Below the pieces are notes generated by a model, which did not search any database, was not told the DNA's origin, and saw only the letters and a program-made list of their open reading frames with translations. A stretch of 64,000 nucleotides of DNA, from NCBI RefSeq assembly GCF_020536995.1, contig NC_068369.1, forward strand, positions 21,075,975-21,139,974, read 5' to 3'. Shown here piece after piece: positions 56,101-64,000 of this stretch. This stretch comes from Dreissena polymorpha (taxonomy: Eukaryota > Mollusca > Bivalvia > Myida > Dreissenidae). Made by a program: the position numbers and the translations under genes. The first letter of the stretch is position 1. Every line of letters begins with the position of its first letter.

Positions 56101-59100
56101 TTATCAATGAAAACCCTCAACTCACCCAGATAATTGGACCTCATTTTTACTTTGACCTTGTTTTAACTTAAATCTCATTTTTACTTTGACCTCATTTTTA
56201 CTTTGACATTGACCTACTTTTGAATTAATTTAGGAGGTCGAAATTCTAGGTTAAGCCAAATTGACCATTTGATTAACTTCTATACTACCCGTACTCACAG
56301 AAAAGCTTTATTCCTTTCATCCAAGACTCAGCAATATAACAACACATGACTTCTTGTTGAAATCTACATTAACTTAATATAGGACCAGGAAACGTTCATA
56401 TTGACAAATGAATCGATACTGGCCAAGCAGCCAATAAGGGCATCACTGTCTACTGCATCTGGTTTTTACTCAGCATTATCTGTATTTGCACATTACATTA
56501 AGTTTGACCTTGGCTTCTAAGACTTTGGTCTGGCAACAAACCCCTTGCATATTGTTGCCCATCCGGGCTAACAACCGTAAGAAGTTAGTTTGAATCCATT
56601 AACTTGGGTAGTCTAACCCTTTACCACTGAGATAGGTATTTTCACCCATGTGTAGTCCCTTAGAAGGTTAAATTGAATTATAGACCTTTCTTACTAGATT
56701 CATGTTCTTAAACACCAGAGAAGCAGTATAAAAGGGCCACAAAGTCACAAAATGTCTACTTTTCAGTTGTACACTGGTGTGTAAACAGCAGAAAACAAAA
56801 ATGATTATTTTCAAAATATTTAAGTTTGGATTTAATATTTTCCAATGAAATTGACATACATATACTTTAGTATGCAAACAATATGTATGTGTAATTTGGT
56901 GGTTGTAAGTTATATAGTTATTGACTTACAGAAAAAAGTTTTTTGTCGTCTGCTTGAAATTCAAATTTCCCTGTAAATGCTAAGCACCGCCCACTTGAAA
57001 GGTTATGAACTTCACTCAGCCAATAGCTAGCGGATGACTCAATCAAGTTTACATGTAAATACAGATTCAACACTATACCAAATTGCTGTTTGCTCAAACA
57101 CGTGTTTCTGTTTATAAACACTCTAATGTTATCAGCAAATCACTGGCAGATAAACCCAGCCCACTAGTTAATGTAGGTTAACATTTTACCACCGCAAAAT
57201 CAAGCAAGTGAGATCCGGCTTTTAAGGCTTCAACTTCAAACCTTAGATACTGTTGAGCAGCAACCAATGTAAAACCTGAACAGACTGCGAGTAACTTGCA
57301 GGCTGTTCTGGTTTTATGCTGTTTGCACATAGCTATTTGTCAATTTGCATATAAGTGGGAAAGGGTTAGTCCATCAATTTATCACCATATGCAGTTCAAC
57401 AATGTATTTAAAATGTTGGGTCACAGATAACGCCTCTCATGTCATAGACATTATTTTTTGCAAAATTACTTCATTTTCACTTGGAATCAATAAATATTTC
57501 AACATATCATAACATTAATTTTCAATCTGCCCAAAATATATTTGAACAAGAGATCTGTTTGTCAGAAACAAGGGATGGCAAAATTATTCGAATAATCGAA
57601 TATTCGATTGAATGGTCAGCATTCGAATAATAAAAATGATATTCGCATATTCGCATTTTTTTCGATTGTTGATTGCGCAGTGCAATATACACGCTTTAAG
57701 AAAGGCCCCGACTGTTGTTTGCCAATGGGATGCCAATTAACGGTTTCAATTGACTGGCGAATAATAATGAAGTTTTGTGATCACAGTATGTACAGCCACT
57801 AAAATGTGTGAATTACTCAAATCGCGCAATGCAATATACTTACTATAAGAAAGGGCCTAAACTGTTGTTTGTCAATTAGGTACCAATTAAGGGCTTCAAT
57901 TTACTTGCGAATAATAATTTAGTTTTTGTGATCACAGTTTGAACAGACATTTAAATATGTGAATTACTCAAAAGTAACAGATGATATAAATTAAACAATC
58001 ATCAAGGAATCATAATTCAAATCTAAAATGCCACCAGCCCCTTCTGCAGTATGGAATACTTAACACGGTCTGTGGATAAGAAGACCGCAACGTGTAATGT
58101 GTGTAAACTTAGTTTTACATATGCGCGGTCTGCTACAAATCTGTGGAATCATTAAAAAATAAACTTCTATGACACGATGTTTTTCATTCTATTTGTGCCC
58201 GATCACAGTATCGGTCACAGTATTAGTCGACAGCGATACAATTATTCGATAGCAACGTTAATAAACAGCCTCGTATTTAGCAAACGGATATAACTTACAA
58301 ACCAATGGAAATTAACACATAACAAGGTAAAATCAATCCAGCCGTTTTATGCGAATATTCGATTGAATGAATTTGCGAACATTCGAATACCGATATTGGT
58401 ATTCGATGCCATCCCTATCAGAAACACATACCCCCTATCGCGCCGCTTTGAAGCCATATATTTGACCTTTGACCTTGAAGGATGACCTTGACCTTTCACC
58501 GCTCAAAATGTGCAGCTCATTTAGTTACACATGCATGCCAAATATAAAGTTGCTTTCCTCAATATTGCAAATGTTATGTCTAAGGTTAAAGTTTTGGGAC
58601 ATGGGACACACACAATGAATGAATGACTGACAGACAGACAGGCCAAAAACAATATACCGCCGATCATTTGATCACGGAGGCATAAAAATGTACAAACATA
58701 TAACATGTTCAAAGCTACTGGTATTTAATATATCTATCACAGTCTGCAGGAGTTTATGTGTCTTGAAATCAAAGTATTTTCCCTCAATACCTGCATGGGA
58801 CTACCCTTACCGGCTTGGTTTTAGATCTGTATCCATTGCCCTCCAAATGGTTCTCCCAGTCTTTGATCTTCTCCTGCCTTTTCTCTTCCTCTTTCTAGAT
58901 AATAATGTTAAAGTCACATGTTTAACTTAAAGCACATGTTTAACTTAACTATAACATTAAATTGCAATGATCAAGAATGACCATTTTCTTTTTCATTTAA
59001 TTATCAACTTGTTGGTGTAAATGATGGAGCAGTTCTTTAGAGCACTACGGTCAATTTTGCCATAAACCCCCTCTGCAGTCCGAATATGAGCCATAATCTG

Positions 59101-60890
59101 AGGAAACTGGGCTTAATGCATGAGCATTAAATGTCATCCCAGATTAGTCTACGCAGTCCATGCAGGCTAATCAGAAACACCACTTTCGGCATATTTTGTA
59201 AAAAGGAAGCCTCTTGGCAACGAAAACCCAGTCTGAGGGGAAAGAACCCAGTCTTAGGGGAAAGAACCCAGTCTTAGGGGAAAGAACCCAGTCTTAGGGG
59301 AAAGAACCCAGTCTTAGGGGAAAGAACCCAGTCTTAGGGGAAAGTGCAGTGCACTATGGCTAATCTGGGACGACACTTTAAGGACATGCATTCAACACTG
59401 TTTTTACAGAGCAAGACTCGTATGTACCTGTTTCATCATCTCAGCATGCCTGGCGGCCTGTGCATCCAGCTGCTCCTGCATCCTTCTTCTCGCTGCCTCT
59501 CGCGCCAACTCCCGCGCGGATGCCTCTTCTGGGTCTGAAAATACAGGGAGTGTTGAGCCAAAGATAAGACTGATCTTAATGCAAGTACTTAAAATGTCAT
59601 TCCTTGCACAGGCGAATCAGGAATGACACTTTCCAATTAGTCTAGATTTTCCTTTAGAAGAGACTTCCTTTAAACGAAAAATTAGATTCAGGCTGAAAGT
59701 GTGGTCCCTAATTAGCCGGTGCAGATTGCACAGGCTTATCTGGGATTCCAACTTATGCAAATGCATTATGACCAGTTTTCCCAGAAATTTTTTATTTTAG
59801 TTCCAAGCTCATATATATCAATGTCTTTACACCATACACGATGTCAATCAAACATGTCAGTTATCTGTCCTTCCCAATGCACCTACCTTGCAATTTTTGT
59901 GTTATCTATGGTAATTTGTTTTCCTTAATATGTTTTCCCCCCCTCCCTCCTTACTTAAATAAAGCAGTCCAAATGTTAGCTTTAATCCCTTCTTATGACC
60001 TTCAAGTGTGACAATAACTTTACATATAGTCCAGGGCCTTTTTTCTTGATTTGGGTCAATGGCAAGGCTTTCCATTTTGGGGAAAAAATTATCAACAAAC
60101 TGAGAAAGGAGAAAAATTGCCCAAAGTAAGCTTGAAATTTGGGGAAAATTGCATCATTTTATTTAAAAAAATTCTCTTTTGGAAGGGGCCTTTCTCTTGG
60201 GGAATGGGTTTTTCTACTGGGGCAATGGGCCTCTATAAGGCCCTTGCTAAAGAATGAAAAAAGTGCTGTAGCCATACATGAAAGTTTCAATGGCAAAATT
60301 ATTTGAGCCATTTTTCGTACAAAATACTGTTATTACTAAAAGTTTTTGAACACAGGTTACCAGATAACGCAAATTTGATGTGTACTGCCCTCAGGTATCC
60401 ATCTGCCAGGTTTTATTACTTTAATCCAGATGTTAAAACACTTGATAAAAGGGAAAAGGGTCACCAGATAGACAAAACAGAGCCGAAATCTGCTAAAATA
60501 GCCTATAAAATTGACTGTCAGAAAAATTAGTGTTTAATTATGGACAAAAATCCGTATGTCCGAAAATTTAGAGGCACGAAAACTTAAATAAATATTTTGG
60601 CTAAAAAAGGGGGTGTCCGAAAATGTAGTGTCCTAAAACTTAATTCCATTGGGAATTTCTAGGTCCAATTTGGGAAAAATATAAACTTTTTTACATTGGG
60701 AATGAGTCTCCCTACCGGAACCAAATTTGACCAAAAAAAAAGTCTGTCTTACCAAACTTCTTGTTCTGTATGGTCTCATTGAGTTTCTCTTTGTATTTCC
60801 TCACAGCTGGACTAAGTGTGCTCTTCAGGTAGAGGGCGATCACGATTGCAAGAACTATGAGCCAACCATAGGACTCCAGGCAACCCAACA
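53138..60890 (-). CDS. SELENOS: Selenoprotein S, last five coding exons with UGA selenocysteine
   Basis: SELENOS (VIMP) is a single-pass ER membrane protein that recruits p97/VCP to the Derlin retrotranslocation complex in ERAD; its Sec forms a redox selenenylsulfide. Minus-strand exons: 60890-60753, 59534-59428, 58894-58811, 54774-54708, 53217-53138; all GT-AG, phases consistent. The first exon here has the membrane segment SYGWLIVLAIVIALYL and then a basic region; the second and third are a charged coiled coil (ARRRMQEQLDAQAARHAE, KEEEKRQEKIKDWENHLEG) matching the VCP-binding helix; the fourth is Lys-rich; the last reads DFNPLAGDGGSSGWRPVARR then Gly-rich, TGA, GGT, TAA. This mirrors the vertebrate ending NPLSGEGGG...WRPGRRG...G-Sec-G. 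The TGA is at 53146-53144. The initiator exon was not found and probably lies past 64000. A SECIS-like hairpin follows at 51105-51182. Confidence 0.92.
53144..53146 (-). other. SELENOS: Selenocysteine UGA codon of SELENOS
   Basis: The in-frame TGA is followed by one glycine codon and then TAA (53140-53138), reproducing the conserved Gly-Sec-Gly-stop end of SELENOS. The frame is fixed by the phase-1 join to exon 54774-54708 (TCA G|AT). Confidence 0.88.
53266..53795. repeat. ~30-bp tandem array, about 17 units
   Basis: Units of the type 'gttcagaccatttagagaat' plus 'ataaattaaa' run from 53266 to 53795. The middle copies (53340-53530) are nearly identical and the outer ones diverge, typical of an array growing from the centre. 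It sits in the last SELENOS intron, about 50 bp from the acceptor of the Sec exon. Confidence 0.9.
53963..54194 (-). mobile_element. Hairpin MITE family C, copy 2 (reverse)
   Basis: Ends 'ttaacccatttatgcctagc' and 'actaggcataaatgggttaa'; core 'gccgcatgatgcggc' with 'tgggtctgcgc' as in 41127-41356. In a SELENOS intron. Confidence 0.85.
54240..54690. repeat. 'gatgctccccgatgatgcgc' element with two internal units
   Basis: Starts 'tcagtgacactgatggatgc' and ends 'atattttcggggagcataaa'. An internal unit with 'ttgaccccagtgacctcaaa' and 'caaagcgattggtaaagtat' occurs twice (about 54325-54470 and 54480-54610). It ends 20 bp from the donor of SELENOS exon 54774-54708. Confidence 0.65.
54780..55820. other. 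SELENOS intron, no element recognised
   Basis: AT-rich intron sequence; 'aggggtgtcaattgcccaaa' (55380) and 'tgaactttgacacccct' (55632) are mirrored 250 bp apart and may be the ends of a short element, 55380-55650. Confidence 0.4.
55822..56043 (+). mobile_element. Hairpin MITE family D, copy 5
   Basis: 'ttaaaccctttcccactcag' start and the 'cagcataaaaccacaacagc' / 'tctgttcaggctttatgctg' stem. The right end is truncated. Confidence 0.72.
56612..57369 (-). mobile_element. Hairpin MITE family D, copy 6, split by a ~0.5-kb insertion
   Basis: 56612-56716 ('ctaaccctttaccactgaga', 'gacctttcttactagattca') and 57208-57369 ('ttaaggcttcaacttcaaac' to 'agtgggaaagggtta') are the two halves of one reversed family D element. 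The intervening 56717-57207 is unrelated AT-rich sequence of unknown type. Confidence 0.62.
57543..58686 (-). mobile_element. 'cccccgaaggagggcat' element (reverse) interrupted by a hAT-like transposon remnant
   Basis: 57543-57568 (rc of 'tctgacaaacacatctcttg' type) and 58422-58686 form one reversed dispersed element. It is cut by a 0.85-kb insert whose ends are 'agggatggcaaaat' and 'gatgccatccct'; 'tcagaaaca' occurs on both sides of the insert, as expected of a target-site duplication of 8-9 bp. The insert is described separately. Confidence 0.72.
57569..58421 (+). mobile_element. hAT-like DNA transposon remnant with BED zinc-finger fragment
   Basis: The terminal inverted repeats contain AGGGATGGCA, followed on each side by 'attcgaat' clusters. 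The inner part has a direct duplication of about 170 bp (57664-57833 and 57830-58000, 'gcaatatac', 'ttgtgatcacagt'). At 58042-58157 one frame encodes YLTRSVDKKTATCNVCKLSF then TYARSATNLWNH and a stop: the CxxC...H pattern of a BED finger, which N-terminally marks hAT/ZBED transposases. No catalytic domain remains, so it is a deletion derivative. Confidence 0.7.
59085..59424. mobile_element. Hairpin MITE family A, copy at the SELENOS exon 59534-59428 donor, with 20-bp minisatellite
   Basis: Ends 'atatgagccataatctgagg' and 'acagagcaagactcgtatg'. The interior holds six units of 'aacccagtcttaggggaaag' (about 59225-59345). The right end lies three bases from the exon border at 59428, so the intronic side of the donor is MITE sequence. 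Confidence 0.8.
59573..59814. mobile_element. Hairpin MITE family A, diverged copy
   Basis: 'gcacaggcgaatcaggaatg' and 'attagccggtgcagattgca' are decayed versions of the family A sub-hairpins. Weak ends near 59573 and 59814. In the SELENOS intron 5' of exon 59534-59428. Confidence 0.68.
60032..60244 (+). mobile_element. Short MITE with 'cagggc' ends, copy 2
   Basis: Relative of 13482-13668, with 'cagggccttttttcttgatt' and 'ataaggcccttgct' ends and the internal 'aagcttgaaatttgggg'. In a SELENOS intron. Confidence 0.6.
60645..60745. mobile_element. Fragment of the 'cagtgtttttttg' element beside a SELENOS donor
   Basis: 'ccattgggaatttctagg', 'ccaatttgggaaaaatataa' and 'ttgggaatgagtctccctac' match 22072-22376. 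It ends about 8 bp from the exon border at 60753. Confidence 0.5.
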
Positions 60891-61295
60891 CTAAAATTGA
60901 AGTCTTTTCATTGCCAAAAAAATTATAACACCAAAACTGACCATGTATAATACAGTATTATACATGGTCAGTTTTGGTGTGAAAACTTTTTACAGTTTAT
61001 GGGAACTGGATTTTTATGTAATGCGCTGTTCACAAACTTGATTTGTTTTTCAATATTTAATTTTCCATATCATGACATTGCTGTGCTGCAGCCATTGAGA
61101 ATGCATACTATCACGTGATTCTCTGTTAGAAAAAAACTACAAATAAATATAATAATAAAGAAAATTATGAACACTTACTTAAAAAAAATATTACAATTAT
61201 AATCACTGAAATTGTGCATGTATAATTACAATTGTATACATACAAGTTTACAATTTATATATAATCATTGCACACTTAAAATGATGCTCTAGTAA

Positions 61296-63091
61296 ACAAG
61301 AGGGCCTGAAAGGCCCAAAGTCGCTCACCTGAGATTCAAAGGAACTGACCTGTTCTGTGCAGCCCAAGATGTCATTAGAACAATATGTTCTTACCAACGT
61401 TCGTGACAGTGAACACCCTGGCAGCCACGTTTTTCAACAGACCAGAACCATTTTCATACACATCCAAGATATCATTTAAACAAATATACTGACAAAGTTT
61501 CATGAAGATTCATAAGTCCATATAAGGAAAAATGCCCCGCCCACTGGTGGCCATGTTTTTCAAGCAACTGGAACCACTTTCGAACTTGTCCATAATATCA
61601 TTGGGAAAAATCTTCTGACAAAGTTTCATTATAATCGTACAATAAATATGTCTTCTAGAGTGTTAACAAGGTTTAACTATAGCTATATAAGGAAAAATGC
61701 CACACCCCTTGGCGGCCATGTTTTTCCATCAACCGGAACCATTTTTGAACTCATCCAAGATATCATTGGGACAAATCATCTGACCAAGTTTCATGATGAT
61801 TGGACAATAAATGTGGCCTCTAGAGTGTTAACAAGGTTTCACTAAAGCATGATATATAGCCATATTAGAAAAAATGCCCCGCCCCCTGGTGGCCATGTTT
61901 TTTAAGAAACCAAAACCATTTACAAACTTATCCAAGATATATTTAGGACAAATCTTCTGACCAAGTTTCATGAAGATGTGAAAATAAATGTGGCCTCTAG
62001 AGTGTTAACAAGGTTTTACTATAGCCATATAAGGAAAAATGCCCCGCCCCCTGGCAGCCATGTTTTTCAACCAACCAGCATCATTTTTGAACTCGTCCAA
62101 GATATTATTGGGGTGAATCTTCTGACCAAGTTTCATGAAGATCGGACAATAAATGTGGCCTCTAGAGTGTTAACAAGATTTTATTCTAGCCATTTATAGC
62201 CATAAAAGGAAAAATGCCTCACCCCTTGGCAGCCATGTTTTTCAAGCAAACGTAACCATTTTCGAACTCATTCAAGATATCATTGAGACCAATCTTCTGA
62301 TCAAATTTCATGAAGATTGGACAATAAATGTGGCCTCTAGAGTGTTCACAAGGTTTGACAATAGCCATATATAGCCATTTAAGGAAAAATGCCCCACCCC
62401 TTGGCAGCCATGTTTTTAATTTAAAAAAGTAACCATTTTCAAACTCATCCAAGATATAATTGAGACCAATTTTCCGACCAAATTTCATGAAGATTGGACA
62501 ATAAATATGGCCTCTAGAGTGTTGACAAGGTTTTACTATAGCCATATAAGGAAAACTGCCCCGCCTCCTGGCGGCCATATTTTTCACCGATCTGGACCAT
62601 TTTCGAATTCGTCCGAGAAATCAATGAAACCAATGTTTTGACCAAGTTTCATGATGATTGGGCAAAAATTGTGACTTCTAGAGTGTTCACAAGGTTTCTC
62701 TATAGCCATATAAGGAATACTGCCCCGCCCCCTGGCGGCCATGTTTTTCAACTGACCGGAACCATTTTTGAACTCGACCAACATATCATTTAGACAAACA
62801 TTTTGACAAAGTTACATGAAAATTGGGCATCAAATGTGACTTCTTCATTGTTCACAAGGTTTTTCTTTTTTTTTACCTAGTGACCTAGTTTTTGACCCAG
62901 CATGACCCAGTTTCAAACTCAGTCTAGGTATTAATGGGACAAATGTTCTGTCCAAATTTCATGAATATCAGACAATAAATGTGGCCTCTAGAGTGTTCAC
63001 AAGGCAAAATGTTGACGATGCACGACGGACGATGGACAAAAGGCGATCACAAAAGCTCACCATGAGCACGTTGTGCTCAGGTGAGCTAAAA
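61296..63091 (-). repeat. ~170-bp minisatellite element, about 9 units
   Basis: Begins 'acaagagggcctgaaaggcc' and ends 'gtgctcaggtgagctaaaa', where 'gctcaccatgagcac' and 'gtgctcaggtgagc' form a hairpin. Units with 'ggcggccatgtttttcaa', 'ccaagtttcatgaagatt' and 'aatgtggcctctagagtgtt' recur about every 170 bp (near 61433, 61551, 61719, 61898, 62062, 62237, 62409, 62578, 62744). Open frames on both strands here are repeat translations. Confidence 0.85.
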
Positions 63092-64000
63092 ACAGAGTAG
63101 ACTTAGAACTGGTGGAAAGGATGCAGCTGCCCAGTATTAAGATACCTATACTGGGACTAGCTTGTAAGGACACAGGCAGGCCATTCCACAGACGAATACT
63201 ACGTGGAAAGAATGAGTTGGAGTGATACTGTGTCCTTGAGTATGGTACCAGGTAGTTCAGGTTTCTGGTGGGTGTCAGGTGGTGATAGTCAACCCACACA
63301 AGATTGTTTTGGATTTTATATAGTAGGATAACATTGCTGATGTTTTGACGCTGTTCTGAAGTTTGCCATTTAAGATTATTCAGCATTTGGGAATTACTAC
63401 TGGTGTAATTGTAGTCATTACAAACATACCTGGCAGCTGATCTTTGGACTTGTTCAATTTTGTAGATGAGATACTTTTGTCAAGGATGCCAAACAGTGGA
63501 GCAACATTCTAACTGGCCTTACATAAGTTTTGTAGACAGTCTCTTTAACCTTTTTATTTGAAGTTATGATATTTCTTTTAATGAATCTGAGTGAATTATT
63601 GGCCTTTGATGTTATATTGTTTATGTGATTGGTCCATGACAGGTCTTTACTTATGGTGACACCTAAATATTTTGCAGCCTCTGTGGTTTTTAGTTCTATG
63701 CCATGAAGTTTGTAGGGAAAAAGGACAGGATGTTTTTGGTGGCTGATTCTAAGGATTACACATTTGTCGGCGTTAAATTCCATGGACCAATCAGATTCCC
63801 ATTTTGCAAGATTAAAGAGATCATTTTGGAGGGTTTGTGCATCTTAGGTGGATTTAATTGTTAGATAAACTATTGTATCATCTGCGAAGAGTCGAACCTT
63901 GCTCTTAACACTGTCAGGGAGCTAATTTATGTATGAGAGAAAAAGGCAAGGTCCAAGGACCAAGTCTTGGGGGACGCCAGATAAGACGGGGAGGTTGTCA
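63092..64000 (-). mobile_element. Decayed non-LTR retrotransposon (LINE), 3' end of reverse transcriptase
   Basis: Minus-strand frames give the second half of a CR1/L2/Jockey-type reverse transcriptase: VLSGVPQ motif near 63980, catalytic KVRLFADDTIVYL near 63890 (FADD box), then FNADKCVILRISHQK, KYLGVTISKDLSWTNHI and the C-terminal SFFPRSIRLWNGLP near 63190. The copy is dead: at least two in-frame stops between 63840 and 63930 and a frameshift near 63510 after TYVRP. The element continues past 64000. Its 3' end abuts the hairpin end of the 170-bp minisatellite element. Confidence 0.85.

Noticed and set aside
61648-62784. Several open frames on both strands with repeated residues such as NVASRVLTRF
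   Set aside because: Translations of the ~170-bp minisatellite; the repeat period, not coding constraint, keeps them open.
1-64000. Endogenous retrovirus, LTR element or Polinton
   Set aside because: No long terminal direct repeats, gag/pol, integrase, capsid or protein-primed polymerase signatures were recognised; the only reverse transcriptase is LINE-type at the right edge.

Overview
The window is AT-rich, intron-rich invertebrate DNA crowded with short repeats. Canonical GT-AG introns, a selenoprotein gene, a lophotrochozoan-style neuropeptide precursor and repeat types common in bivalves (GACCTTGACC minisatellites, 'cccccgaaggagggcat' elements, 'ttagcctgtgcag' hairpin MITEs) point to a bivalve mollusc. 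From memory the last repeat suggests a dreissenid mussel, but I could not check this.

Four host genes can be supported. (1) At the left edge, on the minus strand, lie the first five coding exons of SRPRA, the signal recognition particle receptor alpha subunit; the gene runs out of the window at position 1. (2) On the plus strand, 11953-30967, is an eight-exon gene for an atypical ankyrin-repeat IkB-like protein (IkB-zeta/BCL3 style). It has a 306-residue disordered N-terminus, about six ankyrin repeats and a very large 1182-residue C-terminal exon. (3) On the plus strand, about 38987-42220, is a small secreted prohormone of 118 residues that would yield one C-terminally amidated peptide; it has a TATA box and an untranslated first exon. 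(4) On the minus strand, 60890 down to about 51100, are the last five coding exons of SELENOS (selenoprotein S). They include the UGA selenocysteine codon at the penultimate residue and a SECIS-like hairpin in the 3'UTR. Its first exon lies beyond the right edge or was not found.

The two long host genes are full of repeats. Several repeats touch splice sites: an 8 x 49-bp minisatellite multiplies the 3' splice site of the first ankyrin exon of the IkB-like gene, a 60-bp duplication precedes the acceptor of its last exon, and a hairpin MITE ends within a few bases of a SELENOS donor. The SRPRA and IkB-like genes are divergent. The 5 kb between their start codons holds an ETS site at SRPRA, three CTCF-type AGGTGGCGC cores and a Dorsal/NF-kB-type site upstream of the IkB-like gene.

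Other contents: four families of palindromic hairpin MITEs (22 copies or fragments), a terminal-inverted-repeat element carrying a tRNA-like Pol III promoter (three copies), an inverted-repeat element made of CACCGCGGTGA palindromes, a nested AACGTT-rich inverted-repeat element, a hAT remnant with a BED-finger fragment, minisatellites of about 145 and 170 bp, a GC-rich CpG-dense island, and a decayed LINE reverse transcriptase at the right edge. I saw no rRNA, no intact tRNA gene, no CRISPR array and no recognisable retrovirus or Polinton.
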